Shown piece after piece: positions 44,560 through 55,145 of a DNA stretch of 64,000 nucleotides. This stretch comes from Megaustenia siamemsis (Eukaryota; Mollusca; Gastropoda; Stylommatophora; Ariophantidae): assembly GCA_032433765.1 (NCBI GenBank), contig JAVIAB010000049.1, forward strand, positions 20,389,279 to 20,453,278. Reading direction: 5' to 3'. Position numbers and translations under genes: made by a program. The notes beneath the pieces were generated by a model. It was not told the origin of the DNA, made no database searches, and worked only from the letters and a program-made list of their open reading frames with translations. Each line of letters begins with the position of its first letter. The first letter of the stretch is position 1.

Positions 44560-45470
44560 GGACGTATTGGCTCCCACACAAGCACATGCAGATATCTTTC
44601 ACACTAGCACCTACACACAGCTCCCACACAAACACATGGTTATGGTTACGATTATGGAAGGCTCCGGTATCACTGCAAACGAATTCAAATCCATAATTAT
44701 ACAAACACATGTAGATATCTTTAACACTTGCACGTCTGCAGATATCTTTCACACTAGCAAATACACACGGCTCCCACACAAACGTCTGCAGATATCTTTC
44801 ACGTTAGTACTTACATATGGCTCCCACACAAACGTCTGCAGATATCTTTCACACTAGTACTTACACAGCTCCCATACAAACGTCCGCAGATATCTTTCAC
44901 ACTAGTACTTACATACGGCTCCCATACAAACGTCTGCAGATATCTTTCACACTAGTACTTACATACGGCTCCCATACAAACGTCTGCAGATATCTTTCAC
45001 ACTAGTACTTACACAGCTCCCATACAAACGTCCGCATATATCTTTCACACTAGTACTTACATACGGCTCCCATACAAACGTCTGCAGATATCTTTCACAC
45101 TAGTACTTACACACAGCTCCCATACAAACGTCTGCAGATATCTTTCACACTAGTACTTACACACAGCTCCCATACAAACGTCTGCAGATATCTTTCACGC
45201 TAGTACTTACACACGGCTCCCATACAAACGTCCGCAGATATCTTTCACACTAGTATTTACACACGGCTCCCACACAAACGTCTGCAGATATCTTTCACAC
45301 TAGTACTTACACACGGCTCCCACACAAACGTCTGCAGATATCTTTCACACTAGTATTTACACACGGCTCCCACACAAACGTCTGCAGATATCTTTCACAC
45401 TAGTACTTACACACGGCTCCAACACAAACGTCTGCAGATATCTTTCACACTAGCACCTACACACATTTAC
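44560..45470. repeat. 50-bp minisatellite, about 17 units
   Basis: Unit GCAGATATCTTTCACACTAG plus TACTTACACACGGCTCCCAC and ACAAACGTCT. The first units are diverged, and one is split by a 62-bp retroelement G insertion. Confidence 0.93.
44639..44700 (-). mobile_element. 62-bp retroelement G insertion inside the 50-bp array
   Basis: Flanked by ACAAACACATG at 44628-44638 and 44701-44711. Keeps only the terminal CCTTCCATAATCGTAACCAT side of element G, so it is a very short 5'-truncated copy. Confidence 0.82.
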
Positions 45471-46535
45471 CACACAAACGCATGCACACTCTTTCTGCAG
45501 AAACGCCTTCACACAGCTCCCACATAAACTCTTGCACACAGCTCTCACACAAACGCCTGCATGCATCTTCCAGCAAAACACATACACACGTGTCCACACA
45601 CTCGCCTGTGCACATTTCCAACACAAACGCCTCCACACAAACAGCTAAACATACACCTCCCACACAACCACCTACACACATCTCCCACAAAACACCTACA
45701 CACATCTTTCCCCACACAAAACACCTACACACATCTCTCACACAAACACCTACACACATCTCCCACAGAAACATCTACACACAGATTCCACACACACACC
45801 TAAACACACATGTTCCACACAACTACCTACACACATCTCCCACACAAACCACCTACACCTAACTCCCACACAAAGACATATACACATCTCCCACACAAAA
45901 CACTTACAACCATCTCTCACACAAAACACCAACACCTACACACATCTCCCACACAACCACTTACACACATCTCCCACACAAACACCTACTCACATCTCCC
46001 ACACACACCTCCCACACAAACACCTACACCTAACTCCAACACAAACGCCTATACACATCTCCCACACAAAACACCTACACACATTTCCCACACAAAACAC
46101 AATCACCTACACACATCTCCCACGCAAACACCTACACACATGTCCCACACAAACACCTATACACATCTCCCACACAAAACACCTACACACATCTCCCACA
46201 CAACCACCTCCACACATCGCCCACACAAAATACCTACACACATCTCCCACATAAAACACCAACACCTACACACATCTCCCACACAAAATACCTACACACA
46301 TCTCCCACATAAAACACTAACACCTACACACATCTCCCACACAACCACCTCCACACATCTCCCACACAAAATACCTACACACATCTCCCACATAAAACAC
46401 CAACACCTACACACATCTCCCACACAAAATACCTACACACATCTCCCACACAAAACACCTACACACATCTCCCACGCAAACACCTACATACATCTCCCAC
46501 ACAAAACACCTACACCTAATTGCCACACACAAACA
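45471..46535. repeat. About 24-bp ACACA-rich array
   Basis: Irregular units of CACCTACACACATCTCCCAC plus ACAAA. Merges with the end of the 50-bp array, whose ACACAGCTCCCACACAAAC is similar. Confidence 0.9.
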
Positions 46536-46870
46536 CCTGAACACAAAACGAGTGAGCCCAACCCAAACACAAAACTAAAAGTACATGACTGACACACCTC
46601 CAGAAGCAGCTCTTATGAAGCGAACACTAATTATATCCTGAGGCTGGATCCACGAAACCAAAAAGTAGCAAAGTGGCCTTATATTAAATCGAACATAACC
46701 ACAGGCCCGCACGATTTGGGAAAACATCTCATTATACGTATCTAAACCATCAATTATCAACAAGAATCAAACAAACAAAAAAATATAGCTGGGAAGAAAT
46801 AACATGAAGCCAGTATAGAGCATTTAATATGGACGCTTAACTATTTCAATACGGGCGATTTTTTTGTTAT
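46536..46870. other. No recognisable feature
   Basis: Single-copy-looking spacer. Confidence 0.4.
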
Positions 46871-46874
46871 CGAT

Positions 46875-47098
46875 TTGGTGGTTGGTTGGTTGGTTGGTTG
46901 GTTGGTTGGTTGCGTCCGCCCGATGATTAAAGTATTCTAGAGTATCGTGGTAGACTAGAATATTCCTCTTCATCATCCGCCCTTACAAGGACGTAGTGGA
47001 CGTGTCTGCGTTGTGTTGTAGTTTGCAGTATAACTGTTGTATTTGCGCCTTTCGGCCCAAAATATCCGACTTCAGCACGACATTTTTGAGTACCGGAT
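46875..47098 (-). mobile_element. Element I second copy with short (AACC)n tail
   Basis: The (GGTT)n of about 9 units at 46876-46911 is the tail in reverse. 46912-47098 matches 36221-36400 (CATCCGCCCTTACAAGGACG; GCCTTTCGGCCCAAAATATC). A short-tailed counterpart of the 550-bp array at 35665. Confidence 0.8.
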
Positions 47099-47295
47099 AA
47101 CTCCTCTTCATTTTCTAATCTTCAACTCTTTCAGTACGAAGGGTTTTTATCGATTTACCGATAGAGATTTCCGAGACAAAATGTTTCTTGTTTTTAGATA
47201 TTAGTCTGTATGTTTATATTAATCTAACACTTAACATATTATATACATGTATATATATATGGCCCTTTTCGTCTTGTCAGACGGTCTAGTGGAGG
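47099..47295. other. Spacer
   Basis: AT-rich, no feature. Confidence 0.4.
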
Positions 47296-47795
47296 CTATT
47301 GCGTATTTTTTTGAGGTATTGTTTTTGCCGAACAGCTTCTCTCGTGGCTAATTCTACCAATGTTTGACAAACACACGCGGTCACATAATGAACAGGTCAG
47401 GCTCGCTGATCCACAGGGTTTACCATCCTTTTTCATGAGTCTCTTCTCTTCTAAGTCCTGTCTTAGCACAGTCTCATATGTTGTTATACCGTTCCTTATA
47501 CATGCTCTCCATGATGTGCGATCACTTGCCAGATGTTGCCAGTCGTTTTCACAGATGGAGAAGTCTTTCAGAGATGATTTGCAGATATCTCTATATCGTA
47601 GTTTAGGTCTGCCGATTTGTCTTTTTCCGTGTTTTAGCTCACCATATAGTATTTGCCTAGGAATGCGTTTTTCTTCCATCCGTTGGACATGCCCCAGCCA
47701 TCTTAGCCTTCGACTTCTGAGCATCGACATGATTGTTAGGGTCTTAGCACGTTGCAGGACAGTTAAGTTGGTTATTTTGTCTTGCCATTAATATA
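47296..47795 (-). pseudogene. LINE L relic: RT C-terminus with zinc finger
   Basis: Open minus frame 47296-47730: MLRSRRLRWLGHVQRMEEKR, GELKHGKRQIGRPKLRYRD, WQHLASDRTSWRACIRNG and CSLCDRVCLSNIGRISHERS. The last is the C2H2-like finger (C-x2-C ... H-x3-C) at the end of this LINE group ORF. Upstream in frame lies WQDKITNLTVLQRAKTLTI. The RT domain is missing, so this is a truncated but well-preserved end. Confidence 0.85.
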
Positions 47796-48149
47796 TACAT
47801 GTGTAGCAGGCTTAATGGCCCAATTTGTACAGACTTCTTCCTTAAGCCTGCCGTGTACTATGTGCACTAGTGCGACGTTGTGCACACCACACACAAGGCC
47901 CCACACTGTACCACTACACGTGGTGGACGCAGGCCTTTCCCTCGCCTGCGACGCCCCTTCACTGCTGTGATGGACAGAAGAAATTATTGTATAGGCAAGT
48001 TCCACTTGCCCGCGTTGTCTTGACTGGTTCTCCTGTTCACTGCTGGACAACCCGTTAAGGACTTGTACCCGTACGCACCTTACAATGAAGATGCAGATGG
48101 ACAGCTTGTTGAACTCTGAGACCTCCCTCTGCTTGACTTTGAAAACTTC
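47796..48149. other. Unassigned element, left side of the RNase H LINE insertion
   Basis: Minus frame 47772-48050 (GEGASQARERPASTTC-type, Cys/His-containing) suggests a transposon fragment of unknown type. The same host sequence resumes at 49108. Confidence 0.35.
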
Positions 48150-48160
48150 ACACCGTTAAT

Positions 48161-49096
48161 ATCGGGAATAAAGGAATCAGGATTATCAATACAAATACGG
48201 ACAGAAGTGAAAGGAATAGTTGACAAAGAACAAAATAGTCCACAGCGAAAAACAATAACTCTCAGTTTCCTGGATGAAGAATACCCACAAGACCTATGGA
48301 TTCGTGTGTACACAGATGGATCAGCACAGAATGCAGTAAAGATTGGGGGAGCAGGTGCATATATAGAGTACTCAAATAACACCAGGGATATGAATAAAAT
48401 AGCAACAGGGAAATATTCTCACAATTATGATGCAGAAATACAAGCAAAAAAGTTGGCAATAGAAAAACTGCTGAACAGTAATCTTAGCCCACAGCCTGTA
48501 GTGTTTTTGACAGATGCAAGATCAGTACTCCAGTCACTACAATCCAGAAAATTACCACATCTGCAGACCTTATTGACTGAACTCTGCAAGCACCACGGGG
48601 CTGTCCTGCAGTGGATCCCATCTCACTGTGGAATACCAGGAAATGAGAAAGCAGATCAGTTGGCAAAGGAAGGTTCAACAGGCACACAACTAGATACACC
48701 GGTTACATACCATCATAAGAAACAGATAATCAAATCAATCAAAGGACCACAAGCCCTAAATCAGGATGCCTTTCATAATATGAATAGATGGGAACAAGTT
48801 ATCATTATACGCCTCAGAACAGGACACAATCGACTCCATAGTCACATGTATACAAAATTCAAGATCGGCACTGCAACTACTTGTGCATGTGGACAGGCGC
48901 CCCAGACTGCTGAACACATACTTCAAGACTGTACTGAATATAGCAGACTGAGGAAAATCCATTGGCCCATAGATACAACACTACAGACAAAACTATATGG
49001 GCCACTGCAAGAATTACAAAAGACAGTAACATTTATACAGGAAACGACATTGCAGATATAGCCAATACTTCAGGCGAACGAAAGATAGATAGATAG
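48161..49096 (+). mobile_element. 5'-truncated LINE insertion with 11-bp TSD and (GATA)3 tail
   Basis: TSD ACACCGTTAAT at 48150-48160 and 49097-49107 is perfect. The insert starts inside ORF2, just before RNase H, and ends AGGCGAACGAAAGATAGATA. A related 3' end with a hugely expanded tail is at 61366-61560. Confidence 0.92.
48162..49061 (+). CDS. LINE ORF2 C-terminus: intact RNase H domain and CCHC-like finger
   Basis: Open frame of about 300 codons, entered already open from the truncated 5' end. RNase H cleaves the RNA strand of RNA:DNA hybrids during retrotransposition. Taking GTG at 48207 as residue 1, the catalytic set is visible: D37 in VYTDGSA, E77 in YDAEIQAK, D103 in FLTDARSV, and H140, N146 and D150 in WIPSHCGIPGNEKAD. 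A finger of C-x-C-x8-H-x4-C type follows (CACGQAPQTAEHILQDC), then TKLYGPLQELQKTV and a stop. No start codon or promoter of its own is expected; it is a retrotransposed fragment, though uninterrupted, implying recent insertion. Confidence 0.85.
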   Translation, partial: SGIKESGLSIQIRTEVKGIVDKEQNSPQRKTITLSFLDEEYPQDLWIRVYTDGSAQNAVKIGGAGAYIEYSNNTRDMNKIATGKYSHNYDAEIQAKKLAIEKLLNSNLSPQPVVFLTDARSVLQSLQSRKLPHLQTLLTELCKHHGAVLQWIPSHCGIPGNEKADQLAKEGSTGTQLDTPVTYHHKKQIIKSIKGPQALNQDAFHNMNRWEQVIIIRLRTGHNRLHSHMYTKFKIGTATTCACGQAPQTAEHILQDCTEYSRLRKIHWPIDTTLQTKLYGPLQELQKTVTFIQETTLQI

Positions 49097-49107
49097 ACAC
49101 CGTTAAT

Positions 49108-49312
49108 GGCGGTATGAACTCTCCCTCGACTTGACTCTGTGGATTTGTCGACAGAAGCTCTTGGAGATCTGAGACCGTACTAGACTCTACCAGCCACCTT
49201 GGATGTCATCCATTTGCACTGACCTGGACGTCTTGAACTTCCGGTTGATCGTTCTGGTTGTACTCCGCGCTGTTATGTCCGTGGTTCGGGACACACCCTG
49301 ACCCGTTCGTCG
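49108..49312 (-). other. Candidate leader/internal region of an LTR element
   Basis: Minus strand just after the candidate LTR reads CGACGAACGGGTCAGGGTGT, reminiscent of the LTR-leader junction in Ty3/gypsy elements. No gag frame is open. Confidence 0.3.
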
Positions 49313-49857
49313 GTAGGACCAGACAACAACACAGCTAGCAGTGCACAAAGCATGTACCAACACCATGGAAACTCAACAAATCAACGTTTATTAACACACA
49401 ATTCCTCCCCTGCAATTTTACAATTGTCCGTAACCACACTCATGGTGGCCTCTCATTCCTGCCTGACTCTCATGCTGCCACTACATTAGATACATGCCGG
49501 TACTAGTCTCCTCACGCTAACAGCTGTGAGCACACTCCCTATAACCCAATGTCTCTGCGCTGTGGCAGCTAACAGTTTAGTAAATAAAGTCTCATGAATA
49601 CCGAAATCTCTGCACTGTTAGAAGCTACCAGCTTCATAAAAAAGTCTCTTCTTGACTGTTACTAATTCTGATACTAGTGAGAACACTCACAATAATACAA
49701 AAGTCTTTGCTCTTATGCTAGTGATAACACTCACAAATAATACTAACGTCTCTGCCGCATGAATTACGGAAGTCACTCTACAAGGAGCAGGCTTAGCATC
49801 CATTCAGGCCTTCAACGTTGTATTTTGAACTTCAGGAAATTCAGGACCGTAACAAAT
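49313..49857 (-). mobile_element. Candidate LTR (single)
   Basis: Minus strand would start TGTTACGGTCCTGAATTTCC and contain AATAAA (near 49390) in its right part. The block CTGCACTGTTAGAAGCTACC is repeated at 50010-50030, suggesting a second partial copy. No matching LTR pair, so uncertain. Confidence 0.35.
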
Positions 49858-49883
49858 CCGGGACAACGGTTTATAGAACTGGA

Positions 49884-49995
49884 GTCGTCAGTCGCTGGAC
49901 ACTGAGGGAATTGCTGAGGAGGGGATCTGAGCACCTATGGACATGTTCGGAGTGCAATGATGATGACCCGCAAATAACTCAATAACTCAATAACT
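49884..49995 (+). mobile_element. LINE H 3' end
   Basis: VVSRWTLRELLRRGSEHLWT, then CSECNDDD and a stop, followed by ATAACTCAATAACTCAATAA; same end as at 10650-10740. The tail shows a short TCAATAAC repeat. Confidence 0.75.
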
Positions 49996-50150
49996 AACGT
50001 CTCTGCACTGTTAGAAGCTACCAGCTTCATAATAAATTCTCTTCTTGACTGTTACTAATCTGACACTTCTCCAGGAATTTACTTCATCCTAGCTAACTAC
50101 CACATCGTCAAACCAACCTGTCCTGGAACTGACTGAATTCTGATTCCTCA
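49996..50150. other. LTR-like block, partial second copy
   Basis: CTCTGCACTGTTAGAAGCTACC-type sequence repeated from about 49605. No gene. Confidence 0.35.
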
Positions 50151-50164
50151 GTAGAATGTTGAAA

Positions 50165-50480
50165 GTCGTAGAAAAAGACCAAGAGGAAGACCTAGAAAGA
50201 GATGGATAGATGGGGTGACAGAGACATGTAACAATAAAGGAAAATCACTAATTCAGACAATTCGAGCAGCTCAAGAACGACCAATGATATAACCACGACA
50301 CCTTTTAGGTATCAGTGAAAAGAGAAAAGAAGAAGATGGATAGATGCAGTGATAGAGACATGTAACAACAAAGGAAAATCACTAATTCAGACAGTTCGAG
50401 CAGCTCAAGAACGACAAATGATATAAACCACGACACCATTTAGGTATCAGTGAAAAGAGAAAAGAAAGAAAGAAGAAGAA
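50165..50480 (+). repeat. LINE D 3' end, two tandem copies
   Basis: Two head-to-tail units of about 136 bp (starts near 50200 and 50337) matching 19802-20343, preceded by GACCAAGAGGAAGACCTAGA from the same LINE. Ends in an A/G-rich tail at 50460-50485. Confidence 0.85.
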
Positions 50481-50485
50481 GTAGT

Positions 50486-50829
50486 AATTGAGTTTGGTTA
50501 TCGTTATATTCTTCCTCTTCCTCATCATCGTTTAATCCTGGAGTACTTTCGGGCACTGCTATCAGACTCCTCACTTCTCTCTGTAACTTCATGCCTTCCT
50601 TGGAAATCTGAAATGCCGAGACCTGTTCACTTGTTGATGCTATCTTTCCATCTCTTTGTCTGTACACCTCTACTTATATGTTGGCAGTCTCTTGCAGAAT
50701 GGTTTTTGCTTGGATTAAGATACATTCACAAAACATTTCATTTTGTGCTTCTTCACAACAGTCATCATATACTCCGATTGCTCGTATCCTTTTGCGACCT
50801 TTTTCATTTGTGAAACTATCTGTGTAAGA
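50486..50829. other. Unassigned, possible LINE relic
   Basis: No clear motif; short frames only. Confidence 0.3.
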
Positions 50830-51170
50830 GATGTCCAAAACCTTATGATAACATTTGTGATATAATCTAAGTAACAGATGTCCAAAGCCTTATGATAACA
50901 TTTGTGATATAATCTAAGTAACAGATGTCCAAAACCTTATGATAACATTTGTGATATAAATTAAGTAACAGATGTCCAAAACATGATAACATTTGTGATA
51001 TAATCTAAGTAATAGCTGCTCAAAACCTTACGATAACATTTGTGATACTATCTAAGTAAGAGATGCTCAAAACCTTAGATAACATTTGTGACATAATCTA
51101 AGTAAGAGATGCTCAAAACCTTACGATAACATTTGTGATATAACCTAAGTAAGAGATGCCCTAAACCTGA
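50830..51170 (-). repeat. 47-bp minisatellite, 8 units, LINE J thumb-derived
   Basis: Units start near 50830, 50877, 50924, 50970, 51015, 51060, 51106 and 51153. On the minus strand the unit reads SYLDYITNVI-like, matching the ISYLDYVTNVI that follows the thumb in the flanking LINE J sequence. Confidence 0.85.
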
Positions 51171-51290
51171 CGATAACATCCCATCTCCATAACTTGTATT
51201 CCCTTCTGTACCTCTAATGTAAGAGCCCATATTTCGCAAGCGGTATAAACATAAACTGAAATAGCAAGAGTGCACATCAACGTTTATATT
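51171..51290 (-). mobile_element. LINE J thumb fragment
   Basis: Minus strand reads YTACEIWALTLEVQKG then QVMEMGCYR, the LINE thumb motif (Y..E.W.L....... .EM.CYR), contiguous with the 47-bp array. Confidence 0.65.
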
Positions 51291-51745
51291 AACAAATAAA
51301 AACCCTGTTTAGCATTAGGATTTACCCAGGGCAAATACTTTAGTTAAAAATTACGATAATGCTCCCTTCACCCTTGCTGGTACGCCCTAACGAAGCGCCC
51401 CTAAATGCAAGAAGACATGCCTGCCGTTCCTTCTTGTGTCTCCCTTCTCATGAAGACCATCAGCCATCGCAACGAATTTGCCACTTTCATTAACTTAATT
51501 ACCCACAACGAGGCCGCGCACTCTATGAAGACGGTCTGTCTTCTCGACGAATGTATTTGTTCTATTAAGCTCTGGTCGTTGTTGTTCCTCTTGACTTCAT
51601 TGATGTTCTTGCTATTTGAGATGTTACCTGCCATCATTGATGTTATTACCAGTGTTGATGAACTTGCAATCGTTGCTGCTCTTATCTTTGTTGGTGTTTT
51701 TATAATTGCTGATGTTCTTATATGCGCTGTTCTTTCCATCTATTT
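51291..51745. other. No recognisable gene
   Basis: Both strands are open for about 340 bp (51401-51739) but neither product has a recognisable domain. It borders the 9-bp array. Confidence 0.35.
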
Positions 51746-51749
51746 TTTA

Positions 51750-54700
51750 CACTTATCGTTATTGTTATTGCTACCACTGTTTCCATTTTTACTATTGTTA
51801 CCACTGCTGCTATTGTTACTATTGTTACCACTGTTACTATTGTTACCACTGTTACTGTTGTTACTATTGTTGCAATAGTTACTATTGTTACTATTGTTAC
51901 CACTGTTACTATTGTTACCACTCTTACTATTGTACTATTGTTACCACTGTTGCTATTGTTACTATTGTTACTACTGTTACTATTGTTAACATTGTTACTA
52001 TTGTTACCACTATTACTATTGTTACCACTGTTACTATTGTTACTATTGTTAATATTGTTACTATTGTTACCACTGTTACTATTGCTACGATTGCTACTAT
52101 TGTTTCCACTGTTACTATTGTTACTAGTGTTACCACTGTTGCTATTGATACCACTATTGCTATTGTTACTTTTGTTACCACTGTTACTATTGTTACTACT
52201 GTTACTCGTGTTACGACCTTTACTATTGTTACTATTGTTACCAGTGTTACTATTGCTACCACTGTTACTATTGTTACTATTGTTGCAATTGTTACTATTG
52301 TTACTATTGTTACCACTTTTACTATTGTTACTATTGTTACCACTGTTGATATTGTTACTATTGTTACTAATGTTACCACTGTTACTATTGTTAACATTGT
52401 TACTATTGTTACTATTGCTACTATTTTTACCGCTGTTAATATTGTTACCTTTATTACTATTGTTACTATTGTTACCACTGTTACTATTGCTACTATTTTT
52501 ACTATTGTTCCCACTGTTACTATTGTTACCACTGTTACTATTGTTACTACTATTGCTATTGTTACTATTATTATTATTGTTACCACTGCTACTATTGTTA
52601 CTATTGTTACTACTGTTACTCATGTTACCACTTTTACTATAGTTACTATTGTTACTAGTGTTACTATTATTACCATTGTTACTATTATTACCACTGTTGA
52701 TATTGTTACTATTGCTACTATTGTTACTATTGCAACTACTGCTATTATTGTTGCTATTGTTACTATTGTTATCGCTGTAGCTATTTTAATGTGGTTACTA
52801 TAGTTACCACTGTTACTATTGTTACTATTGTTACCACTGTTGCTATTGTTACTATTGTTACTATTGCTAGCACTGTTTCCATGTTTACTATTGTTACTAC
52901 TGTTGCTATTTTACTATTGTTACTACTGTTACCACTTTTACTATTGTTACTATTGTTACCAATGTTTCTATTGTTACTATTGTTACTATTGCAAGCACTG
53001 TTTCCATTTTTCTATTGTTACCACTGTTAATAGTATTACTATTGTTACCACTGTTGCAATTGTTATTATTGTTACTATTATTACTATTGCTACCAATGTT
53101 TCCATTTTCACTATTGTTACAACTGTTGCTATTGTTACTATTGCTACCACTGTTGCTATTGTTACTATTGCTACCATTGTTGCTATTGTTAATATTGTTA
53201 CTATTGTTATTACTGTTGCTATTGTTAACAATTGTTACCACTGTTGATATTTTTACTATTGCTACCATTTTTGCTATTGTTACTATAGCTACCACTGTTG
53301 CTATTGTTACTATTGCTACCACTGTTGCTATTGTTACTATTGCTACCATTGTTGCTATTGTTAATATTGTTACTATTGTTATTACTGTTGCTATTGTTAA
53401 CAATTGTTACCACTGTTGATATTTTTACTATTGCTACCATTTTTGCTATTGTTACTATTGCTACCACTGTTGCTATTGTTACTATTGCTACCAATGTTGC
53501 TATTGTTACTATTACTACCACTGCTGCTATTGTTACAATTGCTAATACTGTTTCCATTTTTATTATTGTTACTACTATTGCTATTGTTACTATTGCTACC
53601 ACTGTTGCTATTGTTACTATTGTTAATATTGTTAACACTTTTTCCATTTTTACTATTTTTGCTACTGTTGCTATTGTTAATACTGTTGCTATTGTTACTA
53701 TTGCTACTATTGTTTCCATTGGTATTATTGTTACTACTGTTAGCACTGTTACTATTGTTACCACTGTTACTATTGTTGCTATTGTTACCACTGTTGCTAT
53801 TGTTACTATTGTTACCATTGTTGCTATTGTTACCACCGTTACTATATTTACTAATGATACCACTGTTTCTATTGTTACTATTATTACTACTGTTAGCACT
53901 GTTACTATTGTTACCACTGTTGCTATTGTTACTATTGTTAGCATTGTTGCTCTTGTTACTATTGTTATCACTGTTGCTATTGTTATTATTGTTACCACTG
54001 TTGCTATTGTTAATATTGTTACCATTGTTACTTTTGTTACCACTGTATCTATTGTTACTATTGTTACCACTGTTGCTATTTTTGCTATTTTTACTATTGT
54101 TACCACTGTTGCTATTGTTACTATTGTTACCACTGTTGCTATTGTTATTATTGTTACTATTGTTGCCACTGTTACTGTTGTCACTATTGTTACCAATGTT
54201 GCCATTGTTACTATTGTAACTCCCATTACCACTGTTGCTATTGTTACTATTGTTACTATTGTTACTATTGCTACCACAGTTGCTATTGTTACTATTGTTA
54301 CCAATGTTGCTGTTGCCACTATTGTTACCAATGTTGCTATTGTTACTATTGTAACAATTATTACCAATGTTGCTATTGCTACTATTGTTACCATTGTTAC
54401 TATTGTTACCATTGTTACTATTGTTACCGCTGTTGCTATTGTTACTATTGGTACCACTGTTACTATTCTTGTTATTGATACCATTGTTGCTTTTGTTAAT
54501 ATTGTTACTATTTTTACTACTGTTGCTACTGTTACTATTGTTACCACTGTTGCTATTGTTACTATTGTTACCACTGTTACTATTGTTACTAATGTTACTA
54601 TTGTTACCACTTTTGCAATTGTTACTATTGTTACTATTGTAACCACTGTTGCTATTATTACTTTTGTTACTATTGTTACTGGTGTTACCATTGTTACTAT

Positions 54701-55005
54701 TGTTACCATTGTTGCTATTGTTGTAACTGTGAGGGATATTACATCTGTTGCTATTGTTACCATTGTTGCTACTTATATCACTGTTGCTAATTATTACTGT
54801 TGTTATTACTGTTGTTATTGCTGTTATTACTATTGTTGCTTTTCGTACCACTGTTCCTATTGTTACCACTGTTCCTATTGTTACCTCTCTTGTTATTTTT
54901 TCACACTTGCTATCGTTACCACTGTTGTTACTGTTAACTTTTCTATTGTCACCGCTGTTACTACTATTACTCTTGTTACCACTGGTTCTATTGTTACTTT
55001 TGTAA
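51750..55005. repeat. 9-bp (ACYAYTGTT)n array, about 3.25 kb
   Basis: Alternating TTACTATTG and TTACCACTG nonamers, with TTGCTATTG variants increasing to the right. A period divisible by 3 gives IVTIVTTV, LLLPLLLL and NNSNNSNS frames on both strands. A near-identical block of about 180 bp is duplicated (53040-53230 versus 53225-53415, both containing GCTATTGTTAACAATTGTTA). Confidence 0.97.
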
Positions 55006-55009
55006 CAAA

Positions 55010-55145
55010 AAGCCTTATATGGTTTCCAATTTTTTTTCTAGGAAAAAAAGGCATTGGCGTAATACCGACCACGTTACCATAAAGTAATGTGCCGAGGGCC
55101 TATAACAAATTTGGGCACTAACATAATATTTCCTTAACACCACTA
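55010..55145 (+). mobile_element. SINE-1 3' half
   Basis: Contains GGCGTAATACCGACCACGTT and AATGTGCCGAGGGCCTATAA, matching 63825-63895. The tRNA part is replaced by the 9-bp array. Confidence 0.65.

Noticed and set aside
45450..45862. Cys-rich minus-strand frames in the ACACA array
   Set aside because: CACA/TGTG repeats translate to Cys/Val/His runs; no conserved spacing or signal peptide.
51401..51878. Overlapping open frames on both strands with a hydrophobic stretch
   Set aside because: No domain recognised, no splice context, and the 3' part enters the 9-bp array; insufficient to call a gene.
51706..55082. Frames up to 594 residues (TIVTIVTTV, LLLPLLLL, NNSNNSNS)
   Set aside because: All come from the 9-bp array, open on both strands at once.
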